Source: Brachynemurus nebulosus (Eukaryota > Arthropoda > Insecta > Neuroptera > Myrmeleontidae). From it: a stretch of DNA of 64,000 bases. Where the stretch lies: NCBI GenBank assembly GCA_035578155.1, contig JAPWDM010000004.1, positions 41,418,551 through 41,482,550 on the forward strand. Reading direction: 5' to 3'. Each line of letters opens with the position of its first letter. Within the stretch, counting starts at the first letter, position 1. Below are positions 44,090 through 56,347 of this stretch, in pieces. The notes under the pieces are model-generated. The model was not told where the DNA came from. It did not search any database and saw nothing but the letters and a program-made list of their open reading frames with translations. Both the position numbers and the translations under genes were made by a program.

Positions 44090-44870
44090 AAAATTCATTT
44101 CCGAAATATTTTTATATTTGTTTTTACACTTATTGAATTAAATATGAAATACTATTATTCAGAATGGAATGTTTAGAATGTAATATTTCTTTTAATGATA
44201 TGCAAATATTTTTTTCTCATTTGAAGTTTTCACATCAATATTCTTCAAATTTTATATATTTGTTTTTACACTTATTGAATTAAATATCAAATACTATAAT
44301 TCAGAATAGAATGTTTAGAATGTAATATTTCTTTTAATGATACGCAAATATTTTTTTCTCATTTGAAGTTTTCACATCAATATTCTTCAAATTTTATATA
44401 TCTGTTTTTACTTATTGAATTAAATATCAAATACTATTACTCAGAATGGAATGTTTAGAATGTAATATTTATTTTAATGATATGCAAATATTTTTCTCAT
44501 TTGAAGTTTTCACATCAATATTCTTCAAATTTTATATATTTGTTTTTACACTTATTGAATTAAATATCAAATACTATTATTCAGAATAGAATGTTTAGAA
44601 TGTAATATTTCTTTTAATGATACGCAAATATTTTTTTCTCATTTGAAGTTTTCACATCAATATTCTTCAAATTTTATATATTTGTTTTTACTTATTGAAT
44701 TAAATATCAAATACTATTATTCAGAATGGAATGTTTAGAATGTAATATTTCTTTTAATGATATGCAAATATTTTTTTCTCATTTGAAGTTTTCACATCAA
44801 TATTCTTCAAATTTTCAATGCAGCATATGTTTACGTTTGTATAAAGATATATGGAATTTCAAAAAACATT
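44090..44870 (+). repeat. Five ~140-bp tandem copies of the transposase gene start
   Basis: Each copy has upstream DNA (CTTATTGAATTAAATATCAA) followed by the first ~30 codons of the transposase gene (start positions 44,164, 44,306, 44,446, 44,586 and 44,726). Copies 1, 3 and 5 have ATG and TGATATGCAAA. Copies 2 and 4 have ATA and TGATACGCAAA. So the array is really a dimer of about 280 bp repeated. Only the fifth copy continues into the gene. Confidence 0.95.
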
Positions 44871-47800
44871 TAATTTCTAAGCATTCAAATGAAACAACAA
44901 ATATAGAAGATTGTTCTTTAGTTACTAAAAAATATGTAGATTTAAGCAATAAAACTGAAAAATTTAATAAAAATAAATTATCTGAAACTTTTGAAAGTTT
45001 TCCATTGAATCCGGATATAACATTCAAACAATCAATACAGAAATTTATTTCAAAACTATATAACAATAATACTGTTACACGATCAGTGATACAAGATATA
45101 ATTGAATTCGTAAGTGAAATATTTAACTGTAATGTTGTGACACAGCTGAATACTAAAATTAACTTATTAAATTCTGTTAGAGGACAGACTGATTCTTTTG
45201 AATCCATATTGGCTGATATTAAAAATATTATTTCTGAACTACAATCTCCTTTTAGTGGTTTTGAATCAGAATATTTAAGACTTCAATATTTTGAACGTTC
45301 AAATTTTTTAATTAAACCAGTTCCGTTTGTTATTGGAACGTCTGAATTTCAAAAAAGTAATCAAGAGGTTTCATCTATGCAAATAAAGGATAATTTAGGA
45401 CAATTTGTTTCTATGAAAGAAGTGCTTAAGTGTTTTTTAGAGTTACCGTTTGTATTTCAGTCAATAATTAGTTATATGGAAGATTGTTACGATAGTGAAA
45501 ACGTACAAAGTGTTTTTAATGGAATAGTATGGAATGAATTAAAATGTAATTTTTATGATAAAACTGTTTTGCCGTTATATATTTTCTTTGATGATTTTCA
45601 AATTGGAAATGTATTGGGTAGCCACGCATCTATATACAAGTTAGGTGCAATATATTTTTCATTAGCTTGTATTCCACCAAAGTATGCTTCACGTTTAGAA
45701 AATATATTTCTGGCACAGTTGTTTTTTTCACAAGATCGAGTAAATTTCGGCAATAGAGCAACATTTTCTAAATTAATTAACGAATGTGTAGAACTATATG
45801 AAAAGGGAATTGAAATTATTGTTAATAATAAAAAATATCAAATATTTTTCAATGTAATACTTATATTAGGAGATAATTTAGGATTAAATTCAATATTAGG
45901 TTACAGTGAAAATTTTTCGGGTTCTTATTTTTGTCGTACATGTAAAGCTGATAAATCTCTTACACAGAGTCAAGTGACAGAAGATAAGTCACTATTAAGA
46001 AATAATATAACTTACAATACAGACGTTAATTGTAAAACAAACGGAATTAAAGAAGAATCAGTTTGGAATCAATTGTCTCATTTTCATGTAACTAAAAATA
46101 TATCATGTGATGTAATGCATGATTTATTGGAAGGAGTTTGTAGATATGATATGGCAAAGATTTTAAAATATATAATAAAAGATAAAAAATTTGTTACATT
46201 AAAACATTTAAATAATAAACTCAAATTTTTTAATCATTCTGAGAATTGTAATGTTGGAAATAAAATTCCATTGTTGTCTAAAGAACATATAAATAATGAG
46301 TATGTCATTATGTCAGCATCAGAAATGCTTGCATTTGTACCTCCGTGAACCTGGCACCCCACTTTTATAAAATAAAATTTTTAAAATATAAACTGATAGT
46401 ATGGCGTTTGTAGTTGTTTGTAGTAACAATATTTTCGTTTGTAGTTGAACCCATTGGAGTATAAAAAATTTCTAAAAAATGGCTGCACCCCACTTTAAGA
46501 TAAACAAATTTTTAAAATATTTCCTAATTTAGAATCGTTTGTAGTTTTTTGTAGTAACTTTCTTTTCGTTTGTAGTTGAACAGTTTCAAAGATACAACAA
46601 TAAGTATCTTTTGCAACAATTAAATAACGGTTTTTTTGTCATTTATAAAGATATTTGATTACCTCTTTTTCGGTCAGTTCCAGAATCGTTTGCAGTTGTT
46701 TGTAGTAATTTTCCTTTCGTTTGTAGTTGTACAGTCTCAAAGTTACAACAATAGATATCTTTTGCAACAATTAAGTAACGGGTCTTTGTCATTTATAAAG
46801 ATATTTGAAATTCACTTGTTCCATCAGTTCCACAATCGTTTGTAGTTGCTTGCAGTAATTTTTCTTTCGTTTGTAGTTGAACAGTTTCAAAGTTACAACA
46901 ATAGATATCGTTTGCAACAATTGAGTAACGATACTTTGTCATTTATAAAGATATTTGAATTCTGCTTTTTCGGTCAGTTCCACAATCGTTTGTAGTTGTT
47001 TGTAGTAATTTTCTTTTCGTTTGTAGTTGAACAGTTTCAAAGCTACAACAATAGATATCTTTTGCAACAATTGAGTAACGATAGTTTGTCATCTATAAGG
47101 ATATTGGAATTCTGCTTTTTCGGTCAGTTCCACAATCGTTTGTAGTTGTTTGTAGTAATTTTCCTTTCGTTTGTAGTTGAACAGTTTCAATGTTACAACA
47201 ATAGATATCTTCTGCAACAATTGAGTGACGTTACTTTGTCATCTATAAAGATATTTGAATTCTGCTTTTTCAATATCAGCAATAAAGTTGCAACAATTGA
47301 GTAACGATACTTTGTCATTTATAAAGATATTTGAATTCTGCTTTTTCGGTCAGTTCCACAATCGTTTGTAGTTGTTTGTAGTAATTTTCCTTTCGTTTGT
47401 AGTTGAATAGTTTCAAAGTTACAACAATAGATATCTTTTGCAACAATTGAGTAACGATACTTTGTCATTTATAAAGATATTTGAATTCTACTTTTTCGGT
47501 CAGTTCCACAATCGTTTGTAGTTGTTTGTAGTAATTTTCCTTTCGTTTGTAGTTGAATAGTTTCAAAGTTACAACAATAGATATCTTTTGCAACAATGGA
47601 GTAACGATACTTTGTCATTTATAAAGATATTTGAATTATGCTTTTTCGGTCAGTTCCGCAATCGTTTGTAGTTGTTTGTAGTAATTTTCCTTTCGTTTGT
47701 AGTTGAACAGTTCCAAAGTTACAACAATAGATATCTTTTGCAACAATTGAGTAACGATACTCTGTCATTAGTAAAGATATTTGAATTCTACTTTTTCGGT

Positions 47801-50800
47801 CAGTTCCACAATCGTTTGTAGTTGTTTGTAGTAATTTTCTTTTCGTTTGTAGTTGTACAGTTTCAAAGTTACAACAATAGATATCTTTGCAACAATTAAG
47901 TAACATGTCTTTGTCATTTCTAAAGATGTTTGAATTCTGCTTTTTCGGTCAGTTCCACAATCGTTTGTAGTTGTTTGTAGTAATTTTCCTTTCGTTTGTA
48001 GTTGAACAGTTTCAATGTTACAACAATAGATATCTTCTGCAACAATTGAGTGACGTTACTTTGTCATCTATAAAGATATTTGAATTCTGCTTTTTCGGTC
48101 AGTTCCACAATCGTTTGTAGTTGTTTGTAGTAATTTTCCTTTCGTTTGTAGTTGAACAGTATCAAAGTTACAACAATAGATATCTTTTGCAACAATTGAG
48201 TAACGATACTTTGTCATTAGTAAAGATATTTGAATTCTACTTTTTCGGTCAGTTCCACAATAGTTTGTAGTTGTTTGTAGTAATTTTCCTTTCGTTTGTA
48301 GTTGTACAGTTTCAAAATTACAACTTCAAAGTTTTTCTGTCCCGGTAAACAGGTTCATTTCGGTTATTTTTTTGATTCAGTTATTACCGATAGCATTTTT
48401 CTTAATCAATAACTGGAGTAAAATTTATATTTAGAAAAATAATTTTTGCAATTAAAATCATTATTCAGTGACCTGTGATTTGTTTTTATTAAAAAAAAAC
48501 TAAATTCATTTCTTTAAAATTCTAATACACTTAATTATGGTTATCGCGATATGAAAAATAATAATTAGACAATATTTTTAGTTGTTTGAATACATAATAA
48601 TAAAATCGATTGTCTCGGTCCAACCAAGATTCCATTAGTTGCTAAAATACAATTAATTCTAGCGATTTATTAAATATTGTTGTTAAAAAAGCCAGTGAAT
48701 TTCAAATATCTTTATAAATGACGAAGACCCGTTACTCAATTGTTGCAAAAGATATCTATTGTTGTAACTTTGAAACTGTTCAACTACAAACGAAAGGAAA
48801 ATTACTACAAACAACTACAAACGATTGTGGGACTGACCGGAAAAGCAGAATTCAAATATCTTTATATATGACAAAGTATCGTTACTCAATTGTTGCAAAA
48901 GATATCTATTGTTGTAACTTTGAAACTATTCAACTACAAACGAAAGGAAAATTACTACAAACAACTACAAACGATTGTGGAACTGACCGAAAAAGTAGAA
49001 TTCAAATATCTTTACTAATGACAAAGTATCGTTACTCAATTGTTGCAAAAGATATCTATTGTTGTAATTTTGAAACTGTTCAACTACAAACGAAAGGAAA
49101 ATTACTACAAACAATTACAAACGATTGTGGAACTGACCGAAAAAGCAGAATTCAAATATCTTTATATATGACAAAGTATCGTTACTCAATTGTTGCAAAA
49201 GATATCTATTGTTGTAACTTTGAAACTATTCAACTACAAACGAAAGGAAAATTACTACAAACAACTACAAACGATTGTGGAACTGACCGAAAAAGTAGAA
49301 TTCAAATATCTTTACTAATGACAAAGTATCGTTACTCAATTGTTGCAAAAGATATATATTGTTGTAACTTTGAAACTGTTCAACTACAAACGAAAGGAAA
49401 ATTACTACAAACAACTACAGACGATTGTGGAACTGACCGAAAAAGCAGAATTCAAATATCTTTATAAATGACAAAGTATCGTTACTCAATTGTTGCAAAA
49501 GATATCTATTGTTGTAGCTTTGAAACTGTTCAACTACAAACGAAAAGAAAATTACTACAAACAACTACAAACGATTCTGGAACTGATGGAACAAGTGAAT
49601 TTCAAATATCTTTATAAATGACAAAGTATCGTTACTCAATTGTTGCAAACGATATCTATTGTTGTAACTTTGAAACTGTTCAACTACAAACGAAAGGAAA
49701 ATTACTGCAAGCAGCTATAAACGATTGTGGAACTGATGGAACAAGTGAATTTCAAATATCTTTATAAATGACAAAGACCCGTTACTTAATTGTTGCAAAA
49801 GATATCTATTGTTGTAACTTTGAGACTGTACAACTACAAACAAAAGGAAAATTACTACAAACAACAGCAAACGATTCTGGAACTGACCGAAAAAGCGGTA
49901 ATCAAATATCTTTATAAATGGCAAAAAAACCGTTATTTAATTGTTGCAAAAGATACTTATTGTTGTATCTTTGAAACTGTTCAACTACAAACGAAAAGAA
50001 AGTTACTACAAACAACTACAAACGATTCTAAATTAGGAAATATTTTAAAAAATTGTTTATCTTAAAGTGGGGTGCAGCCATTTTTTAGAAATTTTTTATA
50101 CTCCAATGGGTTCAACTACAAATGAAAATATTGTTACTACAAACAACTACAAACGCAATACTATCAGTTTATATTTTAAAAATTTTATTTAGTAAAAGTG
50201 GGGTGCCAGGTTCACAGAGGTTGCATTTGTTACTTATTTTGGTATTATTGCTGGAGATTTTGTACCTATTGACGATAATGTGTGGGAACTTTACTTGATA
50301 TTAAAAGAAATTGTTGCTATTTCATTTAGTAATACATTACATAAAGGTGCCATTAAATTATTGGCAACTTTAATACAAGAACATCATGTACTGTATTTAA
50401 AATTATTTAACGAAAAACTCAAACCAAAACATCACATAATAATTCATTATCCTGAAATTTTATATCGTTTTGGACCTTTAGTAAATTTTTCATGTATGCG
50501 GTACGAAGCAAAACATAAGGAATTCAAAACTAATGCTAATGTAATAGCATGTCGAAAAAATATACCATACACCTTAGCTCTCAAACATCAACTAAAATTT
50601 TGTTATCGTCTCTCTAGTAATTTGGGATTTTCAGATAAAATAGATTACAGTACAGATGTGACGTTTATAAAATCTTTAGAGGATTATATTTTCTTTTATA
50701 AAAAATTACCTTTAAATTTCCAGGAAAATTGTCTAAGTTATAATCGATATAAATTGAATGGTATGTTATACAAACCTGGTTACATTTTATTAATTAGTTT

Positions 50801-51050
50801 TATAGATGAAGATTATCCTTTATTTGGTTTAATAAAATATATATTAAGTAGTAAAAATAAAGAAATATATTTTGTTTTAAAAATACTAAAAACTATTGGT
50901 TATGATTTACACAGACAAGCATATGAGGTAGTCATAAATCATGAAAATGTAGAATGGGATATTAGATGTGTAAAAGAACTGTACTCTTTATTTCCACATA
51001 ATTATCATACCATTGGTAATGGCAAGAATTTGATTTCTTTACGCATTTGA
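44726..51050 (+). pseudogene. EnSpm/CACTA-type transposase split by an insertion
   Basis: The left part (44,726-46,338) has two C2H2 fingers (CLECNISF ending HLKFSH; CSICLRLYKD ending HLISKH), then the transposase region. That region includes YIFFDDFQIGNVLGSHA, an LILGDNLGLNSILGY segment, FCRTCKADKSL and CDVMHDLLEGVCRYDM, the likely acidic catalytic and structural motifs of the family. After the Foldback-like insertion (46,339-50,221) plus a 9-bp duplication, coding resumes at 50,231 (YFGIIAGDFVPIDDN and KPKHHIIIHYPEILYRFGP, a DUF4218-like segment) and stops at 51,048-51,050. Left and right parts sum to 2,433 nt, a multiple of three, so the insertion alone explains the break. As it stands the protein stops seven bases into the insert. 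Fingers probably bind element DNA; this is inference. Confidence 0.85.
46339..50221. mobile_element. Foldback-like element, 9-bp TSD TGCATTTGT
   Basis: The ends are ACCTCCGTGAACCTGGCACC at the left and the near-exact inverse at the right (GGTGCCAGGTTCACAGAGGT). TGCATTTGT flanks it at 46,330-46,338 and 50,222-50,230. The left arm holds about eleven units and the right arm about eight inverted units of 150 bp (words CGTTTGTAGTTGTTTGTAG and CAACAATAGATATC), around a unique ~350-bp centre (about 48,340-48,690). Long arms of tandem repeats with 9-bp duplications are the Foldback pattern, linked to MULE-type transposition. No transposase is present. Because 150 is divisible by three, the right arm shows a 249-codon repetitive open frame (48,718-49,467), probably fortuitous. 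Confidence 0.9.
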
Positions 51051-51093
51051 TTTTATTAATTGGTACTTTTGTGTAATTTTGTTATTATGTAAT

Positions 51094-51461
51094 GGGCGAT
51101 TCTCGCGTGACGCACAGGACATTTTTACAACAAAAACATTTAAAAAAAAATGCTATTAATAATAAACAAAACAAAATGTTTATAATACGCAGAAAATGAA
51201 GTAAATTTTTTTGAGCATATTCTAATTTTTATCTGAAATTCAGTACTCAAGATATAAGGCATAAACTCACGTGACGCACGGGACATCGTACGAAACGAAG
51301 TTTATGTCTTATATTTGGAGTACTGCATTTCAGATATAAATTAAAATATGTTCAAAAAATTTTCATCCAGTTGCCTCGTGTTATAAACTTTTTGTTTTGT
51401 TTGTTATTAATTTAATTAAAAAAAATTTTTTTGTTGCAAAAATGTCACGCGAGAATCGCCC
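51094..51461. mobile_element. Palindromic MITE, GGGCGATTCTCGCGTGAC termini
   Basis: GGGCGATTCTCGCGTGAC at the left returns exactly inverted at 51,444-51,461, with further inverted similarity inside (GTGACGCACGGGACAT). TAAT occurs on both sides as a possible target duplication. It lies just 3' of the transposase stop. Confidence 0.85.
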
Positions 51462-51539
51462 TAATATTATTTGATTGTCATATTATTAATAATAATGTAG
51501 TACATCTTACAAACAAAATACAATATTAACAAATAAACG

Positions 51540-52120
51540 CGTTTTATTTATTGTATCCAATACATGTTTATTTATGTTTCAGATAAATAAGAAATACTAC
51601 TTAATTCAAATAAAAATAAAATACAGTGGATTAACAATAATTGTTAACTGAAATAAATTATTTATTTCAGTCAAATAAGAAAATGAATTCACTTAAATAA
51701 AAATAAAATACAGTGGATTAACAATAATTGTTAATTGAAATAAATTATTTATTTCATTCAAATAAGAAAATGAATTCACCTATATAATAAAATGTTTAGT
51801 TCAAATAAAATCCTTATTTCATTGAAACAAAATATTATTTCAACAGATCGTTATTCAAATTCATATAAGCAACATCTTTGTTTTGTGCAAACTATAGAAT
51901 TATTTCATTTAAATATGTTAGTAATTGTCTGAATTATACTTTTTATTTGATTAAATTTTTTCTTAATTCTAATGAACTGATTTTCTGTTTGAAACTGAGA
52001 ATAATTTCAAACAAAAAAATTAATTGGTTGAAATAAAAAGCTTATTTGACGGTATGCAAACAAAAATTTTATTTGACTGGAATAAAATTTATTTGATGGG
52101 AATAATTCTTTTTTTCCGTG
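51540..52120. repeat. EnSpm-like right subterminal region
   Basis: Direct repeats of about 90-95 bp (AATACAGTGGATTAACAATA at 51,620 and 51,710) and many short TTTATTTGA/TGAAATAAA words lead up to the terminus. The left subterminal region (40,450-40,670) has similar words. Such arrays usually bind the transposase in this superfamily. Confidence 0.6.
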
Positions 52121-52127
52121 TACATAC

Positions 52128-52128
<1 letters not shown>

Positions 52129-52181
<53 letters not shown>
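52129..52181. repeat. (TA)n tract, right half of the EnSpm target
   Basis: It continues the (TA)n tract of 40,272-40,441, from which the EnSpm-like insertion separated it. Confidence 0.9.
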
Positions 52182-52184
<3 letters not shown>

Positions 52185-52910
52185 GTACCTGCAGTGTCAC
52201 ATAAACCATAATACAGTTACTATTAGGACTTTCTATCAGGGGCAGATAGCCTATATCTTAATATACCTCTTTCGATTATTTTTGATTATCTCGAAAACTA
52301 TAGGAGATAGGAAAAAACACTTTATTAGACACAACACTTTATTTTTAAAATACTTTCGATTGATGTATATAATTCCAATATTTTTTTTCATCATGTTATA
52401 CCCTTTGAATTTTGATGAAACTTGGTGCAGTATTGAAGTGCATAAAGGCACAGTTACTGAATTTTTTTCAAAGGGGTCGCTCAACTGGAACCCTATAAAA
52501 ATAACATTGGATCGGATATTATCCTTGTTATTATCCTTAATAACGAGGACTGATACAATAATAAATATGTCTAATATTCTTGAGAGTGTTTGCCTTCATG
52601 TGGATTTGGCATTATTTTCCTATGTTGAGTAGTTTCCAAGAAAAAAATTGTTGTAGTTTTTTAAATTTTTTTAGTTATCTCCATAATTACTTAGTTTTGG
52701 CCGCCAAAATTGTAGATATCAATTACTTACAGCCTCACCATACCGTTAATATAGTAATTAAAATAATTCGCTTCCAAGCGCGATTCACCTATACTTATCC
52801 GGCTCTACGCTTTGAATAATATTTAAACGGCGCACACTAGTTCGCTCCCGCGGTCAGAAAACCCTGAGGGGTCGTAAACTAGTTCGCTCCCGTGACCGTA
52901 TACTAGTTCG

Positions 52911-53427
52911 TAGGGATGATCGATATTCATCGATGGTAGAAAAACATCGATAAAAAATCGATGTTATGTCCTCGATAACATCCACACATCGATGTTACGA
53001 GAATAATATCGAAACATCGATATTACTCTAAGCTATCCAGTAGTCAAAAAGTCCTATAGCTAATTTAAAACAAAATTCATTAATTTTATGGCAAGTTCTA
53101 GAATCCACTTATCCAAACTTGAAAAAAATTGCCATTAAATATTTGTGTTTCACAGCAACTTCAACAGCTTCAGAGAGACTTTTTTCAAAAGCTGGGCAGC
53201 ATTTGTATCAACAAAGGAACAGATTAAAAGGGAATCTTCTAACAAAGCGACTTTTTTTGCAAAGTGTACCAAATAAATACTGGCAATGTTAATTTTTAAT
53301 AAATAAAATAATAATGGTTGTTCATTTTGCTACATAAACATCGATGTCTTTTTTTCGATATATATCGTATATCGATACTCTTGAATCGATGTTAACATCG
53401 ATGTTCTTCTAATATCGATCATCCCTA
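52911..53427 (+). mobile_element. Deleted hAT element, TSD CTAGTTCG
   Basis: The 517-bp element starts TAGGGATGATCGATATT and ends AATATCGATCATCCCTA. CTAGTTCG flanks it at 52,903-52,910 and 53,428-53,435. It keeps only the 3' end of its transposase gene. The subterminal ATCGATG words are numerous on both sides and may be transposase binding sites. Confidence 0.92.
53044..53292 (+). pseudogene. hAT transposase C-terminal dimerisation segment
   Basis: The frame contains VLESTYPNLKKIAIKYLC, then TSTASERLFSKAGQHLYQQR and NRLKGNLLTKRLFLQ, and ends in TAA. This is the hAT family C-terminal dimerisation region (TSxxSERLFSxAG motif). The rest of the transposase is deleted. No stop interrupts the remnant, so the deletion or insertion is fairly young. 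Confidence 0.9.
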
Positions 53428-54036
53428 CTAGTTCGCTCCCGTAACTATATGCTAATGCGATTAAGGTTCATTCTAAGAACCCAAAGAAGGAAAAATTACA
53501 CAAATAGAACTACAAAATAAGAATGTTTTTATTTGTGTTTTATAACTTAATATTAAATACATTATAAATTTGGTGTAAATTTATATTACATAAATTTTAC
53601 AAAGTCGAATCTTTTTTTTAATTTCAAACACTGTGAATTTTAACTAAAGTCGAATCTACTTATTACATTTTGTTTCAATAATGATATTTTTCCTTCTACA
53701 AATCCTTACGCAAATTAACTACCTTTCGATGCACATTTTTGTGCCTTTATTTAAATGTTTTAATGTTCTTATGAAAATTATATTTATAAGTATTTAGAGT
53801 TAACATGGGTTTAACTTTTTCACTTACCATTTCGCAACTGATTGACCACAAATAATAACTAATGTGCGAATATTTGCTACTTCATCTTTCTATATGGAAT
53901 ATCCCTACCGTCATTTAAGTAATTAATTTTACCTATCAGTAAATAATAAGTCGGGAGCGAACTAACCTACGACCCTTTTCCAAGATAAAATTTAAAATCT
54001 GACCGCGGGAGCGAACTACTATGCACCTTATTTAAA

Positions 54037-54493
54037 TATCCATAAACAAAAAAGGTTTATTTGGTCTATTGACTGTTCACTTCACGGTGCTCTAGTTGTG
54101 CAAGTGCGACTCTCAGTTCACTTTTTATTGTTTGTGAAACCTACCTGAATTTCTGTTCTTTGCGGTAGGTATTAGAGACAAGTTTATTCGTATTAAATTA
54201 TTATAAAACGTTATATAATGTTTGCATTGTATTGTATCGGTTAGATAATTCTTTTATACCGAAATTTAGCCTAGTAGGTAATAAGGTAAAAAGTAAATGA
54301 AAATATTATATTTGTTATATTTTTTCCTTTGTAACTTTTGTATAATGTGTGTTATTTACTGTGTAAATATTTTATTTTATTTTATTTTATAAAGTATATT
54401 TTAAAATTAAACACATATTGTTAGATTATAAAAATACCCCTGTTGCAGCATCCTGTATAACATAGCCAGTTTTCGATCACAAAAATTACTTTT
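54037..54493. other. Gene-free AT-rich DNA
   Basis: No feature recognised between the TATTTAAA-flanked element and the SINE. Confidence 0.5.
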
Positions 54494-54770
54494 GTCTAGC
54501 GGAGTGGCCGAGCGTGCTTATGCACTGGCACTTGCCGACAGGTAGGTCGAGGGTGCAATTCCGCGGCCGGTTATGCTCGTGAAAGTTTTCTCCAGTTTCC
54601 CTTCACAACTCCAGATGAATATCGGCATAGTTCCTTCAAAAGAAATCGGCTGCAGACCTACACATTCCAGAGCCTGGCCCCCAGTGCCACTTTCCTTCTC
54701 CTCTAGCCACATCAGAAATTGTATATTGTAACGTGTATAATGTGTAATATATAAATAAAAAAATATACAA
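54494..54770 (+). mobile_element. tRNA-derived SINE
   Basis: An A-box-like AGTGGCCGAGCG at about 54,502 and a B-box-like GGGTGCAATTCC at about 54,550 have tRNA spacing, and the 5' part looks derived from a Leu/Ser-type tRNA. A tRNA-unrelated body with TCCAGATGAATATCGGCATA and GGCTGCAGACCTACACATTC follows. The tail is ATATATAAATAAAAAAATA. I could not fix target duplications. It is not a functional tRNA, because no complete cloverleaf continues past the B box. Confidence 0.8.
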
Positions 54771-55326
54771 ATAATGATGTGGATGGCGTCTCTTATATAT
54801 AGATGGGAGAATCTTAAAAACGGACATTAAACCAATTATTATTATTACTTTTTCTAGAAAATCCTCTCTAGAATAAGGATTCAACACGCATCTTATGTGA
54901 CCTTTTCCGCCCTTTGCAGTGGTGTAAAAAAATTTCGAAAAACTTATATTTTGTGGTTCCTGGTATCGGATGTGTCTTGCTGAAGAAATCATTGAAAGTT
55001 TTTGGATTTTCAATGTTTTCACCAATTTTCACCAAATTTTGTGAAAATAACATGTTCGAGTGTAATAGCGCGGACACATTACACGGAGAGAAAATTCCTA
55101 TAAAAATTACTGTGCTCATACTACAATCGACGTGTAACAGGCGAACATATCCAATTTTTGTACGGTAAAATTATGAAAATTATAGTTATATTATTGTAAT
55201 TTTACTGCAAATCGAAATAAAATTCATTTAAATCCAAAATGTTTTATTTCACCCATAAAAAATCATTCGCTGAAGCAGTTATTTATCTTAGCGAATTTCC
55301 AAGCTGGAAATCCAGCTATTTTTATT
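54771..55326. other. Gene-free DNA with dispersed-repeat texture
   Basis: About 54,890-55,060 (TTTGCAGTGGTGTAAAAAAA, CGGATGTGTCTTGC) looks related to 23,340-23,520. About 55,285-55,320 shares AGCGAATTTCCAA and GGAAAT words with 62,220-62,260. No gene. Confidence 0.4.
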
Positions 55327-56056
55327 GCCGTATTTACACGTGTTTAGTAGCTAAAGCAGGTTACTTAATCAAGTTACTAAATTTAGTTACTTTTGTCATG
55401 TAAACAGTTGTATTTAGTGCAAGTGCAAGTAAGAAATTTAGTAATCTGTTTAGTCAAGTAAATAGAAGCCTGTTCTATTTACTTGTGCAAGTAGCTTACC
55501 CCCACTTTATTTTTTTTTAACTTGTTGTTATTTGTACCAGTGTAAACACATTAGTTTAGTAAAGTGTTTAGTAGATTTCAAATATACAAATATAGGCGCG
55601 TAAATATTTATTTATTGCAAATATTTTTTTGGGAATTTTTATACTTATTGTAGTATAAATTATAAATATCAAAAAAAGTCACTGAAGGCAACTCGATAAA
55701 AAACTGAAATTCGTCTGACAACCACTCTTCATCTAATAATAATAAAAAAATATATATAATAATTTTTTTCCCATTTTTTGGAATATATTTGGGACAAATC
55801 ATATATAAATACATTAAAACGTCGAACCAACAAGTCAATTCAAACATATCTGATACATTTTTATAGTGCACAACGAATTTATTGATGACTATGTACCACT
55901 TTTAATTTAGTGTTACTATGTTATGTATTACTACTTCAACTAATACTAAATCAATTTACTAAATTGTGTGTAGACAGCCACTACACAAAAAAACTATTCA
56001 ATTTAGCTACTTGCTTTAGTAACCTGCTTTAATTACTAAACTCGTGTAAATCCGGC
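55327..56056. mobile_element. MITE with GCCG(T/G)ATTTACACG termini
   Basis: GCCGTATTTACACGTGTTTA at the left pairs with AAACTCGTGTAAATCCGGC at the right; the pairing extends through AAAGCAGGTTACTTAA. Flanks CTATTTTTAT and CTATCTTTTT could be a degraded target duplication. No transposase is present. Confidence 0.75.
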
Positions 56057-56347
56057 CTATCTTTTTATGTCCAATTTTACCCATATGCATGACTGAATGT
56101 GATTTACATTGCAAATAAAGCACTGTCCAGATTCGTCCCACACATAGGGGAGAATCTAGACACTATATAGCCAAAAAAAAATTTTGCAGTACCAATTTTG
56201 ATATTTTGATTACTGCCCTATATGCTCGCGATATTAAAGAATTTAAATTATTTTTATAAAATTTTTTAGATAAACTCTAAACAATTCATTGCCAAAAAAC
56301 TGAAAAAATCGTCCAGATTCGCCCCAACTGACGGTAATTATTAATTA

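Larger units (their letters stand above)
40442..52120 (+). mobile_element. EnSpm/CACTA-like transposon, two genes, TSD TA
   Basis: The termini are CACGGAAAAAAACG at the left and TTTTTTTCCGTG at the right, with TA on both sides (40,440-40,441 and 52,121-52,122), inside a (TA)n tract. CAC...GTG ends, a 2-bp duplication, subterminal AATAAAATTTTATTTGA-type repeats and a two-gene content (SAM-domain protein plus zinc-finger transposase) fit metazoan EnSpm-type elements. It is 11,679 bp, or about 7.8 kb without the Foldback-like insertion in its second gene. The first gene is intact, so parts of it may still be expressed. Confidence 0.85.
52828..54028. mobile_element. Inverted-repeat element, TSD TATTTAAA
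   Basis: The ends CGGCGCACACTAGTTCGCTC and GAGCGAACTACTATGCACCT pair as imperfect inverted repeats, extending through CCGCGGTCAGA. TATTTAAA lies at 52,820-52,827 and 54,029-54,036, an 8-bp duplication. The interior is non-coding apart from a younger hAT insertion. It abuts the outer element's right end. Confidence 0.75.

Noticed and set aside
54494..54575. Functional tRNA gene
   Set aside because: A and B boxes are present but the sequence does not continue into a full cloverleaf, and a SINE body and A/T tail follow.
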